This document shows positions 17,111-25,502 of a DNA stretch of 42,176 nucleotides, piece after piece. The stretch is from CAZEUZ01 sp964515805. Its GTDB lineage: Bacteria; Pseudomonadota; Gammaproteobacteria; Pseudomonadales; Cellvibrionaceae. Made by a program: the position numbers and the translations under genes. The DNA lies in assembly GCA_964515805.1 (NCBI GenBank), contig CAZEUZ010000014.1, positions 1-42,176 of the forward strand. Reading direction: 5' to 3'. The notes below the pieces were generated by a model. The model did no database searches. It was not told the origin of the DNA and worked only from the letters and a program-made list of their open reading frames with translations. How positions within the stretch are numbered: position 1 is the first letter of the stretch; every line of letters starts with the position of its first letter.

Positions 17111-18052
17111 ATGCCGCTTACTGGCAATAGAGAACACGATGCTGTATTGCTCGAGAAAGCAATTTCTGCATTGATCACAGACACCAACGGTCGCTACGTT
17201 GACGGCACTTTTGGCCGTGGCGGCCATAGCAACGCAATTTTAAACAATATTGATAGTAATGGCCGGTTATTGGCTTTCGATAAAGACTTAGAAGCAGTGG
17301 CTACAGCCAACAAACTGCTTGCTAAAGATCGGCGTCTGACAATGGTGCACGGATCGTTTACCCAATTGAAGCAGTCGGCAATCACCATGGGATGGCATGG
17401 TAATACAACCGGGATTTTATTGGACTTAGGAGTTTCTTCACCACAATTGGATCAACCCGAACGGGGTTTCAGTTTTTTGCGGGAAGGGCCACTCGATATG
17501 CGCATGAACTTATCTGCTGGTATGACTGCGGCCGACTGGATAAATGGCGCAGACGAACAAGAGATGATCTGGGTATTCAAAGAATACGGAGAAGAGCGTT
17601 TCGCTCGACGTATAGCCAAAAAAATTATCGACGAGAGGATAAAGCAGCCATTAATAACCACTTGCCAATTGGCAGATGTGGTAGCCAAAGCTCATCCGGC
17701 CTGGGAAAAAAGCAAACATCCCGCCACACGCGTTTTTCAGGCCATACGTATTCATATTAATGATGAACTACAAGATTTAGCAGCGGTTTTGCCGCAGATA
17801 TTAGACACTCTGGCGATAGGCGGACGCATGATTGTGATCAGCTTCCATTCCTTGGAGGATCGGCAGGTAAAACGCTTCATACAAAGTCACTATCGAGGCG
17901 ACACTTTTCCTGTAGGACTGCCAGTAACCGATGACAAATTGAATAAACGCCTGCGTATTATTGGCAAAGCCATTAAACCCAGCGCTTCAGAAATTGCAAA
18001 AAACCCGCGAGCGCGCAGCGCAGTGATGCGAGTGGCAGAAAAAATAGCCTGA
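17111..18052 (+). CDS. rsmH: RsmH, 16S rRNA m4C1402 methyltransferase
   Basis: RsmH (MraW) methylates N4 of C1402 in the 16S rRNA P-site using SAM. In 313 residues the SAM-binding motif VDGTFGRGGHS lies near residues 30-40. ILLDLGVSSPQLDQPERGFS, GPLDMRMN, KHPATRVFQAIRI and the catalytic-region ISFHSLEDRQVKRF follow in family order, and NPRARSAVMRVAE ends the protein. The length is standard. It lies between mraZ and ftsL as in most gammaproteobacteria. The ATG at 17111 has no visible ribosome-binding site, so it may depend on coupling with mraZ. Confidence 0.97.
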   Translation: MPLTGNREHDAVLLEKAISALITDTNGRYVDGTFGRGGHSNAILNNIDSNGRLLAFDKDLEAVATANKLLAKDRRLTMVHGSFTQLKQSAITMGWHGNTTGILLDLGVSSPQLDQPERGFSFLREGPLDMRMNLSAGMTAADWINGADEQEMIWVFKEYGEERFARRIAKKIIDERIKQPLITTCQLADVVAKAHPAWEKSKHPATRVFQAIRIHINDELQDLAAVLPQILDTLAIGGRMIVISFHSLEDRQVKRFIQSHYRGDTFPVGLPVTDDKLNKRLRIIGKAIKPSASEIAKNPRARSAVMRVAEKIA

Positions 18053-18070
18053 TAATAATTGGTTATAAGA

Positions 18071-18361
18071 ATGTTTGGTTTAAAAGAATTTGATATACGG
18101 CATTTACTACTTTTAATGGCGCTATGGTTGTCAACTATAGTGTCGGCATTGAGTGTCGTTTACGTCACCCACGATACACGCCTGAAATATCATCAACTAG
18201 AGACATTACGGAGGCAAGAAAATAATCTACAGGTTGCGTGGAGTCAATATTTATTGGAAGAGAGCGCATGGGCTGCCTACAGTCGCACTGAACAAATCGC
18301 CAAAAAACATTTAGCCATGCTACCACCAGCCACCGATCATATCGTTATAGTAGGTTTATAA
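18071..18361 (+). CDS. ftsL: Cell division protein FtsL
   Basis: FtsL is a small bitopic inner-membrane protein that forms the FtsQLB subcomplex and helps activate FtsWI at the septum. The product of about 96 residues has a short cytosolic N-terminus, one membrane helix (about 10-30, LLLLMALWLSTIVSALSVVYV) and a periplasmic leucine-zipper-like coiled coil (HQLETLRRQENNLQVAWSQY). Sequence conservation in FtsL is low; the identification rests on size, topology and position between rsmH and ftsI. A TTG at 18059, four codons earlier, is an alternative start. FtsI starts 2 bp after its stop. Confidence 0.9.
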   Translation: MFGLKEFDIRHLLLLMALWLSTIVSALSVVYVTHDTRLKYHQLETLRRQENNLQVAWSQYLLEESAWAAYSRTEQIAKKHLAMLPPATDHIVIVGL

Positions 18362-18363
18362 GG

Positions 18364-20109
18364 ATGCCGCTCAATAAATCAATTAAAAAAGGCATTTATC
18401 AATGGCGTTTTTATAGCGTCATCGTAGTTTTATCCACATTAGTAGCCGCAATATTGTGGCGTCTGGTAAATATCCAGATACTACCTGGTGAGGATCAAGG
18501 CTTTGAATTTCTTCAAAGCCAAGGGTTGGCGAGAACGTTGCGTACAGAAGTAATACCTGCCCATCGTGGGGTTATTACTGATCGCCACGGTGAACCACTA
18601 GCTGTTAGTACCCCGGTTATTTCGATTTGGGCTGATCCCGAGAAACTGCTGAATGCTAGACAACGATGGCCAGAACTACTGCAAGCAATAGCAATGAATG
18701 ACGATGACCTACATCGTAAACTGATGTCCTACAAAAACAAAAAATTTGTTTATTTACGACGCCAGTTAACCCCAGCAGACGCTGAAGCGATTTTAGATCT
18801 GAAGATTAACGGCATCTATAGTCAACAAGAATACCGGCGTTTTTATCCAGCGGGAGAAATCACTGCCCATTTGGTGGGTTTCACTGACATCGATGATAAA
18901 GGACAAGAAGGCATAGAATTATCCTACGACCAATGGCTGAGTGGAACACGTGGCAGCAAGCAAGTATTAAAAGATCTTCGTGGTAGGATCATAAAGGATG
19001 TTGGTTTATTGAACGCGGCAAGTCCGGGTAAAGACATTGTTTTAAGCATCGATCTGCGCTTGCAGTATTTGGCTTACAAAGAACTAAAAGCAGCCGTAAA
19101 AGCACACCATGCCCAATCCGGTTCACTGGTGGTATTGGACGCCCACAACGGTGAGGTTTTGGCCATGGTCAATCAACCTTCTTACAATCCCAATGATCGC
19201 AGTCGCTTATCGCCCGATACATTACGTAATCGGGCCATTACCGACCAGTTTGAGCCTGGCTCAACCATGAAGCCTTTGACAATTATGGCTGCTCTGGAAA
19301 GTGGACGCTATTCACCTACAACAGCAATCGACACTCATCCGGGTCACATAAGAGTGGGCGATAAGACATTATTAGACCCTGTCAATTACGGTGTTATCGA
19401 TGTCACTAAGATCATCACCAAATCGAGTCAGGTAGGACTGACTAAAGTGAGTCTCGACTTGGAAGGAGACACCATCCGCGACATGTTTTACCGTTTGGGT
19501 ATCGGCCAAAGTACAGGAACAGGATTCCCTGGTGAGGCAGTGGGGATATTGCCGAATCACAGTAACTGGCGACCCATTGTGCAGGCAAACTTCTCATTTG
19601 GCTATGGGATGACATTAACCAATCTACAGCTTGCCCAAGCGTATAGTGTCATAGCTAATCAGGGAATCAAACGACCTGTTTCAATGCTAAAACAACAACA
19701 ACCAGTCGCTAAGCAAGTTATCGCTACAAAAACCGCTAGGCAGGCTATCGCCATGTTAAAAACGGTGACGCAGTCAGGTGGTACTGCTGCCATTGCAAAT
19801 TTGAAAGATTATCCGATTGCAGGCAAAACAGGTACGATTCATAAAGTAGGCGCGAATGGTTATGCTGATGATCGCTATCTATCCCTATTTGTTGGTTTTG
19901 CACCCGCCGACAGTGCTCGCATTGTCGCGGCAGTTGTTATTAATGAACCCAGTAACGGTAAGTATTTTGGCGGTGAAGTCGCTGCGCCCGTATTTGCACG
20001 AGTTGTCGATAATGCACTGAAATTATTGCAAGTTCCTCCATCGAATAACGAGCAACAACTGAGTAAAGTAGCTGCGCCAGCAACTACCTCTGGAGAGCCT
20101 TCAACATGA
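18364..20109 (+). CDS. ftsI: FtsI (PBP3), septal peptidoglycan transpeptidase, with SSQ variant motif
   Basis: FtsI is the class B penicillin-binding protein that crosslinks septal peptidoglycan beside FtsW. The 581 residues have one membrane anchor (about 18-38, IVVLSTLVAAILWRLV), the pedestal domain with the R1 motif PAHRGVITDRHGEPLA, and a transpeptidase domain. The active-site motifs are STMK (Ser300-Lys303), SSQ (354-356) and KTGT (488-491). The second motif is normally SxN; the Asn is replaced by Gln (codon CAG). An AAGG site precedes the ATG, and the stop overlaps the murE start. Everything else is intact, so the protein looks active rather than decayed. Confidence 0.95.
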   Translation: MPLNKSIKKGIYQWRFYSVIVVLSTLVAAILWRLVNIQILPGEDQGFEFLQSQGLARTLRTEVIPAHRGVITDRHGEPLAVSTPVISIWADPEKLLNARQRWPELLQAIAMNDDDLHRKLMSYKNKKFVYLRRQLTPADAEAILDLKINGIYSQQEYRRFYPAGEITAHLVGFTDIDDKGQEGIELSYDQWLSGTRGSKQVLKDLRGRIIKDVGLLNAASPGKDIVLSIDLRLQYLAYKELKAAVKAHHAQSGSLVVLDAHNGEVLAMVNQPSYNPNDRSRLSPDTLRNRAITDQFEPGSTMKPLTIMAALESGRYSPTTAIDTHPGHIRVGDKTLLDPVNYGVIDVTKIITKSSQVGLTKVSLDLEGDTIRDMFYRLGIGQSTGTGFPGEAVGILPNHSNWRPIVQANFSFGYGMTLTNLQLAQAYSVIANQGIKRPVSMLKQQQPVAKQVIATKTARQAIAMLKTVTQSGGTAAIANLKDYPIAGKTGTIHKVGANGYADDRYLSLFVGFAPADSARIVAAVVINEPSNGKYFGGEVAAPVFARVVDNALKLLQVPPSNNEQQLSKVAAPATTSGEPST

Positions 20110-21671
20110 TGGCACATCTTCAATCCTCTGGAGTAAAAACCATTGGATGGTTACTACAAAATTGGCTGAACAACAGTGAAAGGCTTTCTCCAGCGATGCA
20201 GACAGCTATAACAGCAGATATAGTGTTAGATAGTCGCCGCTTAACTTCTGGCGACTTGTTTATCGCACTGCCTGGTGAACAATACGATGGTGCGGACTAC
20301 ATTGATGAAACCATTGCAAAAGGTGCAATAGGGATTTTGTTGCCCTCTGTTTCAACTGAATTTACCTATCAGTGGAGAGAAGGTATACCATTAATTTTTA
20401 TGCCAAATTTAGTACGGCATTTGAGCGCTATAGCAGCACGATTTTATGACGATCCCTCAACTAAAATTCCTGTCATTGGTGTTACCGGCACCAACGGAAA
20501 GACCACGTGCGTACATTTGCTGGCCCAACTGTTGGCATTTTCCGGTCACAGCTGTGGAACCTTGGGAACATTGGGGTGCGACATTTATCCATCAAATAAT
20601 GACGGAAGGTCAAATAGCAGCAAGACCAATGCCACGGATTTAATTTCACCTTTGACTACACCCGATGAATTGACCATACAAGCAAAAATGAACGAGATGG
20701 TCGATGATGGCGTCGAAATAATTGCGTTAGAAGCATCCTCTCATGGCCTTGTTCAAGGGCGTATTGCCGCTGTCGATATCAATACAGCTGTGTTCACTAA
20801 TCTGACGCGCGACCACCTAGATTACCATGGTGATATGAACAGCTATGGCAAGGCAAAATCCCTACTTTTTACTATGCCTTCCGTCAATAGCGCGGTGATT
20901 AATATCGATGATGCATTCGGCAGACAATTGGTCACTCAATTGTCAAGTTCTCTCTCAATTGTTACCTACAGTCTTCATGATTCCAGTGCGCATTTTTATC
21001 TGACTAATATTGAATTTGAGGGCAAAGGTGTATCGGCAATGCTGCACAGTCCTTATGGCGCTATCGGCTTTCATAGTCAACTGCTTGGAGAGTTCAATCT
21101 CAGTAACCTGTTAGCCGTGTTTGCAGTATTTACTACCAACAGCAACAAGTTACAACAGATAACAACTTATACCAGCCTCTTGAAACCTGTCGCCGGCCGT
21201 ATGGAGTACATTGTCAACAATGCGGGTATAGATGTAGTCGTCGACTTTGCCCACACGCCCGATGCCCTGGAAAAAGCTCTGGCTGCAGTTGCTCCACATT
21301 GCATCGGTCAGCTGTGGTGTGTTTTTGGTTGTGGTGGCAATCGGGACAGTAGCAAGCGGCCATTAATGGCCACTGCTGCCGAGCGATCTGCAGATAAAAT
21401 TATCGTCACTAGCGACAACCCTCGCGATGAAAGCCCAGCAGGAATCATTGAAGATATTTGCACCGGTTTCAGTCCATCTGCCGATTACCAGATAATTCAA
21501 GATAGACGTTTGGCAATTAGTGCAGCTATTGAGCAAATGCAATCACAGGATTTACTTTTAATTGCCGGCAAGGGACACGAGCATTATCAGCAAATCGGCG
21601 ATAAAAAGTTGCCGTTTAGTGATCAAGTACAAGCGCGCACAGCTCTACGATTGCGCGAACAGAATGGATAA
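20106..21671 (+). CDS. murE: MurE, UDP-MurNAc-tripeptide synthetase (meso-DAP adding)
   Basis: MurE adds the third amino acid to UDP-MurNAc-L-Ala-D-Glu in the cytosol. The 521 residues have an N-terminal UDP-binding domain (LDSRRLTSGDLFIALPG), the ATP loop GVTGTNGKTTCVHLL (about 125-139), EASSHGLVQGR, and a C-terminal domain with DNPRDESP. DNPR is the known meso-diaminopimelate specificity motif, so DAP rather than Lys is added. The ATG at 20106 overlaps the ftsI stop (ATGA); a second ATG follows at 20109. The normal next gene, murF, is absent; mraY starts 69 bp after the stop. Confidence 0.96.
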   Translation: MMAHLQSSGVKTIGWLLQNWLNNSERLSPAMQTAITADIVLDSRRLTSGDLFIALPGEQYDGADYIDETIAKGAIGILLPSVSTEFTYQWREGIPLIFMPNLVRHLSAIAARFYDDPSTKIPVIGVTGTNGKTTCVHLLAQLLAFSGHSCGTLGTLGCDIYPSNNDGRSNSSKTNATDLISPLTTPDELTIQAKMNEMVDDGVEIIALEASSHGLVQGRIAAVDINTAVFTNLTRDHLDYHGDMNSYGKAKSLLFTMPSVNSAVINIDDAFGRQLVTQLSSSLSIVTYSLHDSSAHFYLTNIEFEGKGVSAMLHSPYGAIGFHSQLLGEFNLSNLLAVFAVFTTNSNKLQQITTYTSLLKPVAGRMEYIVNNAGIDVVVDFAHTPDALEKALAAVAPHCIGQLWCVFGCGGNRDSSKRPLMATAAERSADKIIVTSDNPRDESPAGIIEDICTGFSPSADYQIIQDRRLAISAAIEQMQSQDLLLIAGKGHEHYQQIGDKKLPFSDQVQARTALRLREQNG

Positions 21672-21678
21672 GTTGTAT

Positions 21679-21747
21679 ATGAATAAGCGTATTATCGCCA
21701 TGCCTCAATTTCCGGAAAAAATAGTTGTTGGAGAATATCAGTGTTAG
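21679..21747 (+). other. 22-codon ORF between murE and mraY, possible murF remnant
   Basis: An ATG at 21679 opens 22 codons (starting MNKRIIAMPQFPE, ending GEYQC) whose stop TAG falls inside the first codons of mraY. That Cys-stop overlap with the mraY start is the same junction shape I recall for murF/mraY in E. coli. Part of the match follows simply from the conserved Met-Leu-Val start of MraY. No clear MurF similarity is visible in the peptide. It may be a deletion scar of murF, a coupling leader for mraY, or chance. Confidence 0.3.
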
Positions 21748-22823
21748 TTCTACTCGCCCAGTATTTGGAACAATTCCACGGTGGTTTTGCCGTCTTTCAA
21801 TATCTCACTGTCAGAGGAATTCTAGGTATATTGACGGCATTGGTCATTTCGTTACTGTTGGGGCCATGGATGATTAACTGCCTCAACTATTTACAAATAG
21901 GGCAATCCATCAGAAATGACGGACCTCAATCTCACCTAAGCAAAACTGGCACTCCAACTATGGGTGGCGCTTTAATACTCGCCGCAATTTTTATCAGCAC
22001 CCTACTTTGGTCGGATTTAACCAACCGCTATGTTTGGGTTGTAATCATTGTAACGGCAATCTTCGCCGCAGTAGGCTGGGTAGACGACTATAGAAAAGTA
22101 GTGATGGCAAATTCCCGTGGGCTACCGGGAAAATGGAAATATTTTTGGCAATCGCTGGCCGGTTTTGGAGCTGCCATCTACTTATACCTATCAGCGACGT
22201 CGCCTGCAGAAACACAATTGATTATTCCGTTTTTTAAACATGTATCCATAGATTTGGGGTTAGCCTATATCGCCTTGACTTACTGTGTCATTGTCGGCAG
22301 TAGCAATGCGGTCAATTTAACTGACGGCTTAGATGGATTGGCGATTATGCCATCAGTGCTGGTAGGCTCGGCATTGGGTGTGATCGCCTATTTAGTTGGC
22401 CATGCAGAATTTGCCAACTACTTAAACATTCCGAATATTTCTGGGGCTGGTGAACTGGTCATATTTTGCGGCGCCCTCAGCGGTGCCGGCTTGGGTTTTT
22501 TATGGTTTAACACCTACCCGGCACAAGTGTTCATGGGAGATGTCGGCGCTCTAGCGTTAGGCGCTGCGCTGGGAGTTATCGCGGTTATTGTACGTCATGA
22601 AATTGTACTCTTTATCATGGGCGGCGTATTCGTGATAGAGACTATATCCGTGATCCTACAAGTGGCCTCCCATAGATTAATTGGCCGGCGCATTTTTCGC
22701 ATGGCGCCTTTGCATCATCATTTTGAACTCAAGGGCTGGCCTGAACCACGCGTTATCGTAAGGTTTTGGATCATCACCATTATACTGGTCCTATTGGGTT
22801 TGATGACATTGAAAGTACGATAA
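21741..22823 (+). CDS. mraY: MraY, phospho-MurNAc-pentapeptide translocase (lipid I synthesis)
   Basis: MraY transfers phospho-MurNAc-peptide from UDP to undecaprenyl phosphate, giving lipid I at the inner membrane. The 360-residue protein has about ten membrane helices. Family motifs are the GPQSHLSKTGTPTMGG loop, the catalytic Asp pair in GWVDDYRKV, NAVNLTDGLDGLAI, NTYPAQVFMGDVGALALG and the histidine loop MAPLHHHFELKGWPE. The start is a GTG at 21741, giving MLVLLAQYLEQFH and matching E. coli MLVWLAEHL; GGAG lies eight bases upstream. It should follow murF, which is missing here. Confidence 0.97.
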   Translation: MLVLLAQYLEQFHGGFAVFQYLTVRGILGILTALVISLLLGPWMINCLNYLQIGQSIRNDGPQSHLSKTGTPTMGGALILAAIFISTLLWSDLTNRYVWVVIIVTAIFAAVGWVDDYRKVVMANSRGLPGKWKYFWQSLAGFGAAIYLYLSATSPAETQLIIPFFKHVSIDLGLAYIALTYCVIVGSSNAVNLTDGLDGLAIMPSVLVGSALGVIAYLVGHAEFANYLNIPNISGAGELVIFCGALSGAGLGFLWFNTYPAQVFMGDVGALALGAALGVIAVIVRHEIVLFIMGGVFVIETISVILQVASHRLIGRRIFRMAPLHHHFELKGWPEPRVIVRFWIITIILVLLGLMTLKVR

Positions 22824-22860
22824 AAAATAAATCGGCAAGGTAAAAAACTGTATAAACACT

Positions 22861-24240
22861 ATGGCGAATCGTAACCACACCGTTGTCGTTGGATTGGGAG
22901 CCACCGGATTGTCAGTGGCGCGCTTTCTGCAGCGGGAGCAGGAGCCTTTTACTCTGATGGACTCGAGAGACAATCCGCCTAACCGGGCAATTATTGCCGA
23001 AGAATTTCCCGGCATAGACTGTATTACGGGTGAACTCGATGCAGATTTACTAAAGGCCGCTACAGAAATAGTTGTCAGTCCGGGGCTAAATTTGCAGACT
23101 CCCGCCATCAAATCAGCGACTGAAAATGGAGTCAAGGCGATCGGTGATATCGAATTATTCACACGTTATCAGGCAAAAAAGCACACTGCGAAAACAGCTA
23201 TACCCGTGGTTGCTATTACCGGATCTAACGGTAAAAGTACGGTGACTACACTAGTGGGACAGATGGCGTACGACGCCGGCATTAACGTGGCAGTGGGCGG
23301 AAATATTGGTATTCCGGTGCTGGATCTATTAACAGACAGCAAACAGGTCGATCTCTATGTACTAGAACTATCCAGCTTCCAATTGGAAACCACTTATAGT
23401 TTACAAGCCGAAGTAGCCACTGTGCTCAATGTATCCGCTGATCACATGGATCGATACGACTCCTTACATACTTACGCCCTTGTTAAACAGAGTATTTACC
23501 GAGGTGCCCGATGGTCAATCATTAATCGGCAAGACCCTTTGACTTATTCACCCTACAAATCCCTTACCGGGGAATTAAGTTTTGGTTTAGACAAATCCGG
23601 TATTAACGAATTCGGTCTATCGATTATCGACGGCAAGAAATTTTTAACTCATCAACAGCAGCCATTAATCGCCGTTACTGAATTATCGCTGCAAGCCGGC
23701 CATTATTACGCCAACGTATTAGCCGCCTTAGCTATCGGTTCTGCCTTGGGTATCGCCATGGATGCCATGTTATTGACGGTGAAAAAATTCCGCGGACTTC
23801 GTCATCGCTGCGAGTATGTATTAAGTCACAAACGAGTTAAGTACATTAATGATTCTAAGGGCACTAATGTCAATGCTACTAAGGCAGCGCTTGAAGGTAT
23901 TGGTCACGAATGTATCGAGCAGGGTAGAAAAATTGTATTAATTGCCGGTGGCGACAGTAAAAATGCCGACATTTCATCGCTGTTGCCGACATTTAGAAAA
24001 TATCTGCGGCGATTAATTGTGATGGGCAAAGATGCAGATAAATTTCTTACCATTGTCGATAAAATCATTCCATGCCAACGAGTTGATTCAATTATTAACG
24101 CAGTCGCTGCTGCGCAAAACTATGCATTGGCGGGAGACGTGGTGTTGTTATCTCCAGCTTGTTCCAGCCTTGATATGTTCGTCAATTTTGAAGATCGCGG
24201 TGATCAGTTTGTACAAGCAGTTTACAAGGCGGCGGCATGA
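22861..24240 (+). CDS. murD: MurD, UDP-MurNAc-L-Ala:D-Glu ligase
   Basis: MurD adds D-glutamate to UDP-MurNAc-L-alanine. The 459 residues show the N-terminal Rossmann-like VVVGLGATGLSVARFL, the ATP loop AITGSNGKSTVTTLVG (about 118-133), LELSSFQLETTYSLQ, NVSADHMDRYDS and the C-terminal YINDSKGTNVNATKAALE. LSPACSSLDMFVNFEDRGD lies near the end. All Mur-ligase landmarks are present and the length is near the usual 440. ATG 22861 follows mraY after 37 bp, and its last bases overlap ftsW (ATGA). Confidence 0.97.
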   Translation: MANRNHTVVVGLGATGLSVARFLQREQEPFTLMDSRDNPPNRAIIAEEFPGIDCITGELDADLLKAATEIVVSPGLNLQTPAIKSATENGVKAIGDIELFTRYQAKKHTAKTAIPVVAITGSNGKSTVTTLVGQMAYDAGINVAVGGNIGIPVLDLLTDSKQVDLYVLELSSFQLETTYSLQAEVATVLNVSADHMDRYDSLHTYALVKQSIYRGARWSIINRQDPLTYSPYKSLTGELSFGLDKSGINEFGLSIIDGKKFLTHQQQPLIAVTELSLQAGHYYANVLAALAIGSALGIAMDAMLLTVKKFRGLRHRCEYVLSHKRVKYINDSKGTNVNATKAALEGIGHECIEQGRKIVLIAGGDSKNADISSLLPTFRKYLRRLIVMGKDADKFLTIVDKIIPCQRVDSIINAVAAAQNYALAGDVVLLSPACSSLDMFVNFEDRGDQFVQAVYKAAA

Positions 24241-25502
24241 ATACAGAGTATATTAATATTCCGTCTGCAACGTTGTTGGATCCAAGCAACCATCCAGAGA
24301 CCCACAACAATCCAAATACCCGCAACGATTCGGAAAAATATTCACTTAAATCCCATGATTGCTCATTGACTGCATCCATGACGTTAGATTGGCACATTGT
24401 AGTGTTATCACTGAGTTTATTATCCGTCGGTTTGATCATGGTGGCTTCCTCTTCAATGGAGTATGCTGTTGGCCTCTACAGTGACCCATGGTTTTTTACC
24501 AAACGTCACGCCATGTATCTATTGATTGGATTAACAGCGAGCCTATTCATGCTATCTATGCCAACTTATCTCTGGCATAGGTACAGTTGGTTGCTATTCA
24601 TTGCTGCTGTATTACTGTTAATGCTGGTGCTAGTGCCTGGTGTTGGCCGCCGGGTTAATGGCAGCCAGCGCTGGTTACAGCTGGGCCCAATGACGCTGCA
24701 GGTTTCCGAGCTAGTTAAGTTATTCAGCATTATTTTCTTTGCTAATTATTTTTCCAATTGTCAGCAATCACTGCGTACCCATTGGCAATCATTTTGTAAA
24801 CCGGTACTACTACTGTTGATATTGATTGGATTGTTACTTTTAGAACCGGACTTTGGTGGCGCACTGGTACTCGGAACCACAATAGGCGCGATGCTATTTT
24901 TAGCAGGCGCAAAGCTATGGCAGTGTCTATTGTTGTTGTTGTCTGCAGGTAGCGCATTGTTTGTATTGGCTGTATTTGTCCCCTATCGTTTTAAGCGTTT
25001 ACAGACATTTCTCGATCCTTGGCAGGATCAATTTGACAGCGGCTATCAGTTGACCCAGTCATTGATTGCTTTTGGTCGCGGTGAGTGGTTCGGTTTGGGA
25101 CTAGGCAATAGTATTCAGAAACTCCTATATCTACCGGAAGCACACACGGATTTCATCTTCGCCATTTACGCTGAAGAGTTTGGTTTTGTCGGTGTAGTGC
25201 TGTTATTTAGTCTATTCATTGCCCTATTGATAAAAGTTTTTCTTATCTCTAGAAGGGCTTTTGCCGCCAGTGACGTGTTTAAAGGACTGGCTGTGTTCGG
25301 TGTAGGCGTATTGCTGACCATTCAAGTACTAATTAATATCGGGGTTACTTCAGGTTTTATGCCTACCAAAGGACTAACATTGCCGCTGGTAAGCTATGGT
25401 GGAAGCAGTTTACTGGCGAGTTGCCTGTTAATTGCGATGGTACTGCGCATGGATTATGACTTGAAATCTAAGGTTATTCACCTCGCCAAGAGGGCATTAT
25501 GA
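24237..25502 (+). CDS. ftsW: FtsW, septal peptidoglycan polymerase (SEDS family)
   Basis: FtsW is the SEDS-family glycosyltransferase that polymerises lipid II at the septum with FtsI. The 421-residue protein has about ten membrane helices. Landmarks are VASSSMEYAVG, the PGVGRRVNGSQRWLQLGPM loop, QVSELVKLFSIIF, LLEPDFGGALVLG, GRGEWFGLGLGNSIQK followed by LPEAHTDFIFAIYAEE, and PTKGLTLPLVSYGGSS. The first 50 or so residues are a hydrophilic, Asn/Ser-rich cytosolic tail. The ATG at 24237 overlaps the murD stop, so a shorter tail from Met48 (MTLDWHIV) is possible but less likely. The end overlaps murG. Confidence 0.96.
   Translation: MNTEYINIPSATLLDPSNHPETHNNPNTRNDSEKYSLKSHDCSLTASMTLDWHIVVLSLSLLSVGLIMVASSSMEYAVGLYSDPWFFTKRHAMYLLIGLTASLFMLSMPTYLWHRYSWLLFIAAVLLLMLVLVPGVGRRVNGSQRWLQLGPMTLQVSELVKLFSIIFFANYFSNCQQSLRTHWQSFCKPVLLLLILIGLLLLEPDFGGALVLGTTIGAMLFLAGAKLWQCLLLLLSAGSALFVLAVFVPYRFKRLQTFLDPWQDQFDSGYQLTQSLIAFGRGEWFGLGLGNSIQKLLYLPEAHTDFIFAIYAEEFGFVGVVLLFSLFIALLIKVFLISRRAFAASDVFKGLAVFGVGVLLTIQVLINIGVTSGFMPTKGLTLPLVSYGGSSLLASCLLIAMVLRMDYDLKSKVIHLAKRAL

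Noticed and set aside
22791..23162. Minus-strand ORF across the mraY-murD junction
   Set aside because: It overlaps both conserved genes and has no recognisable motif.
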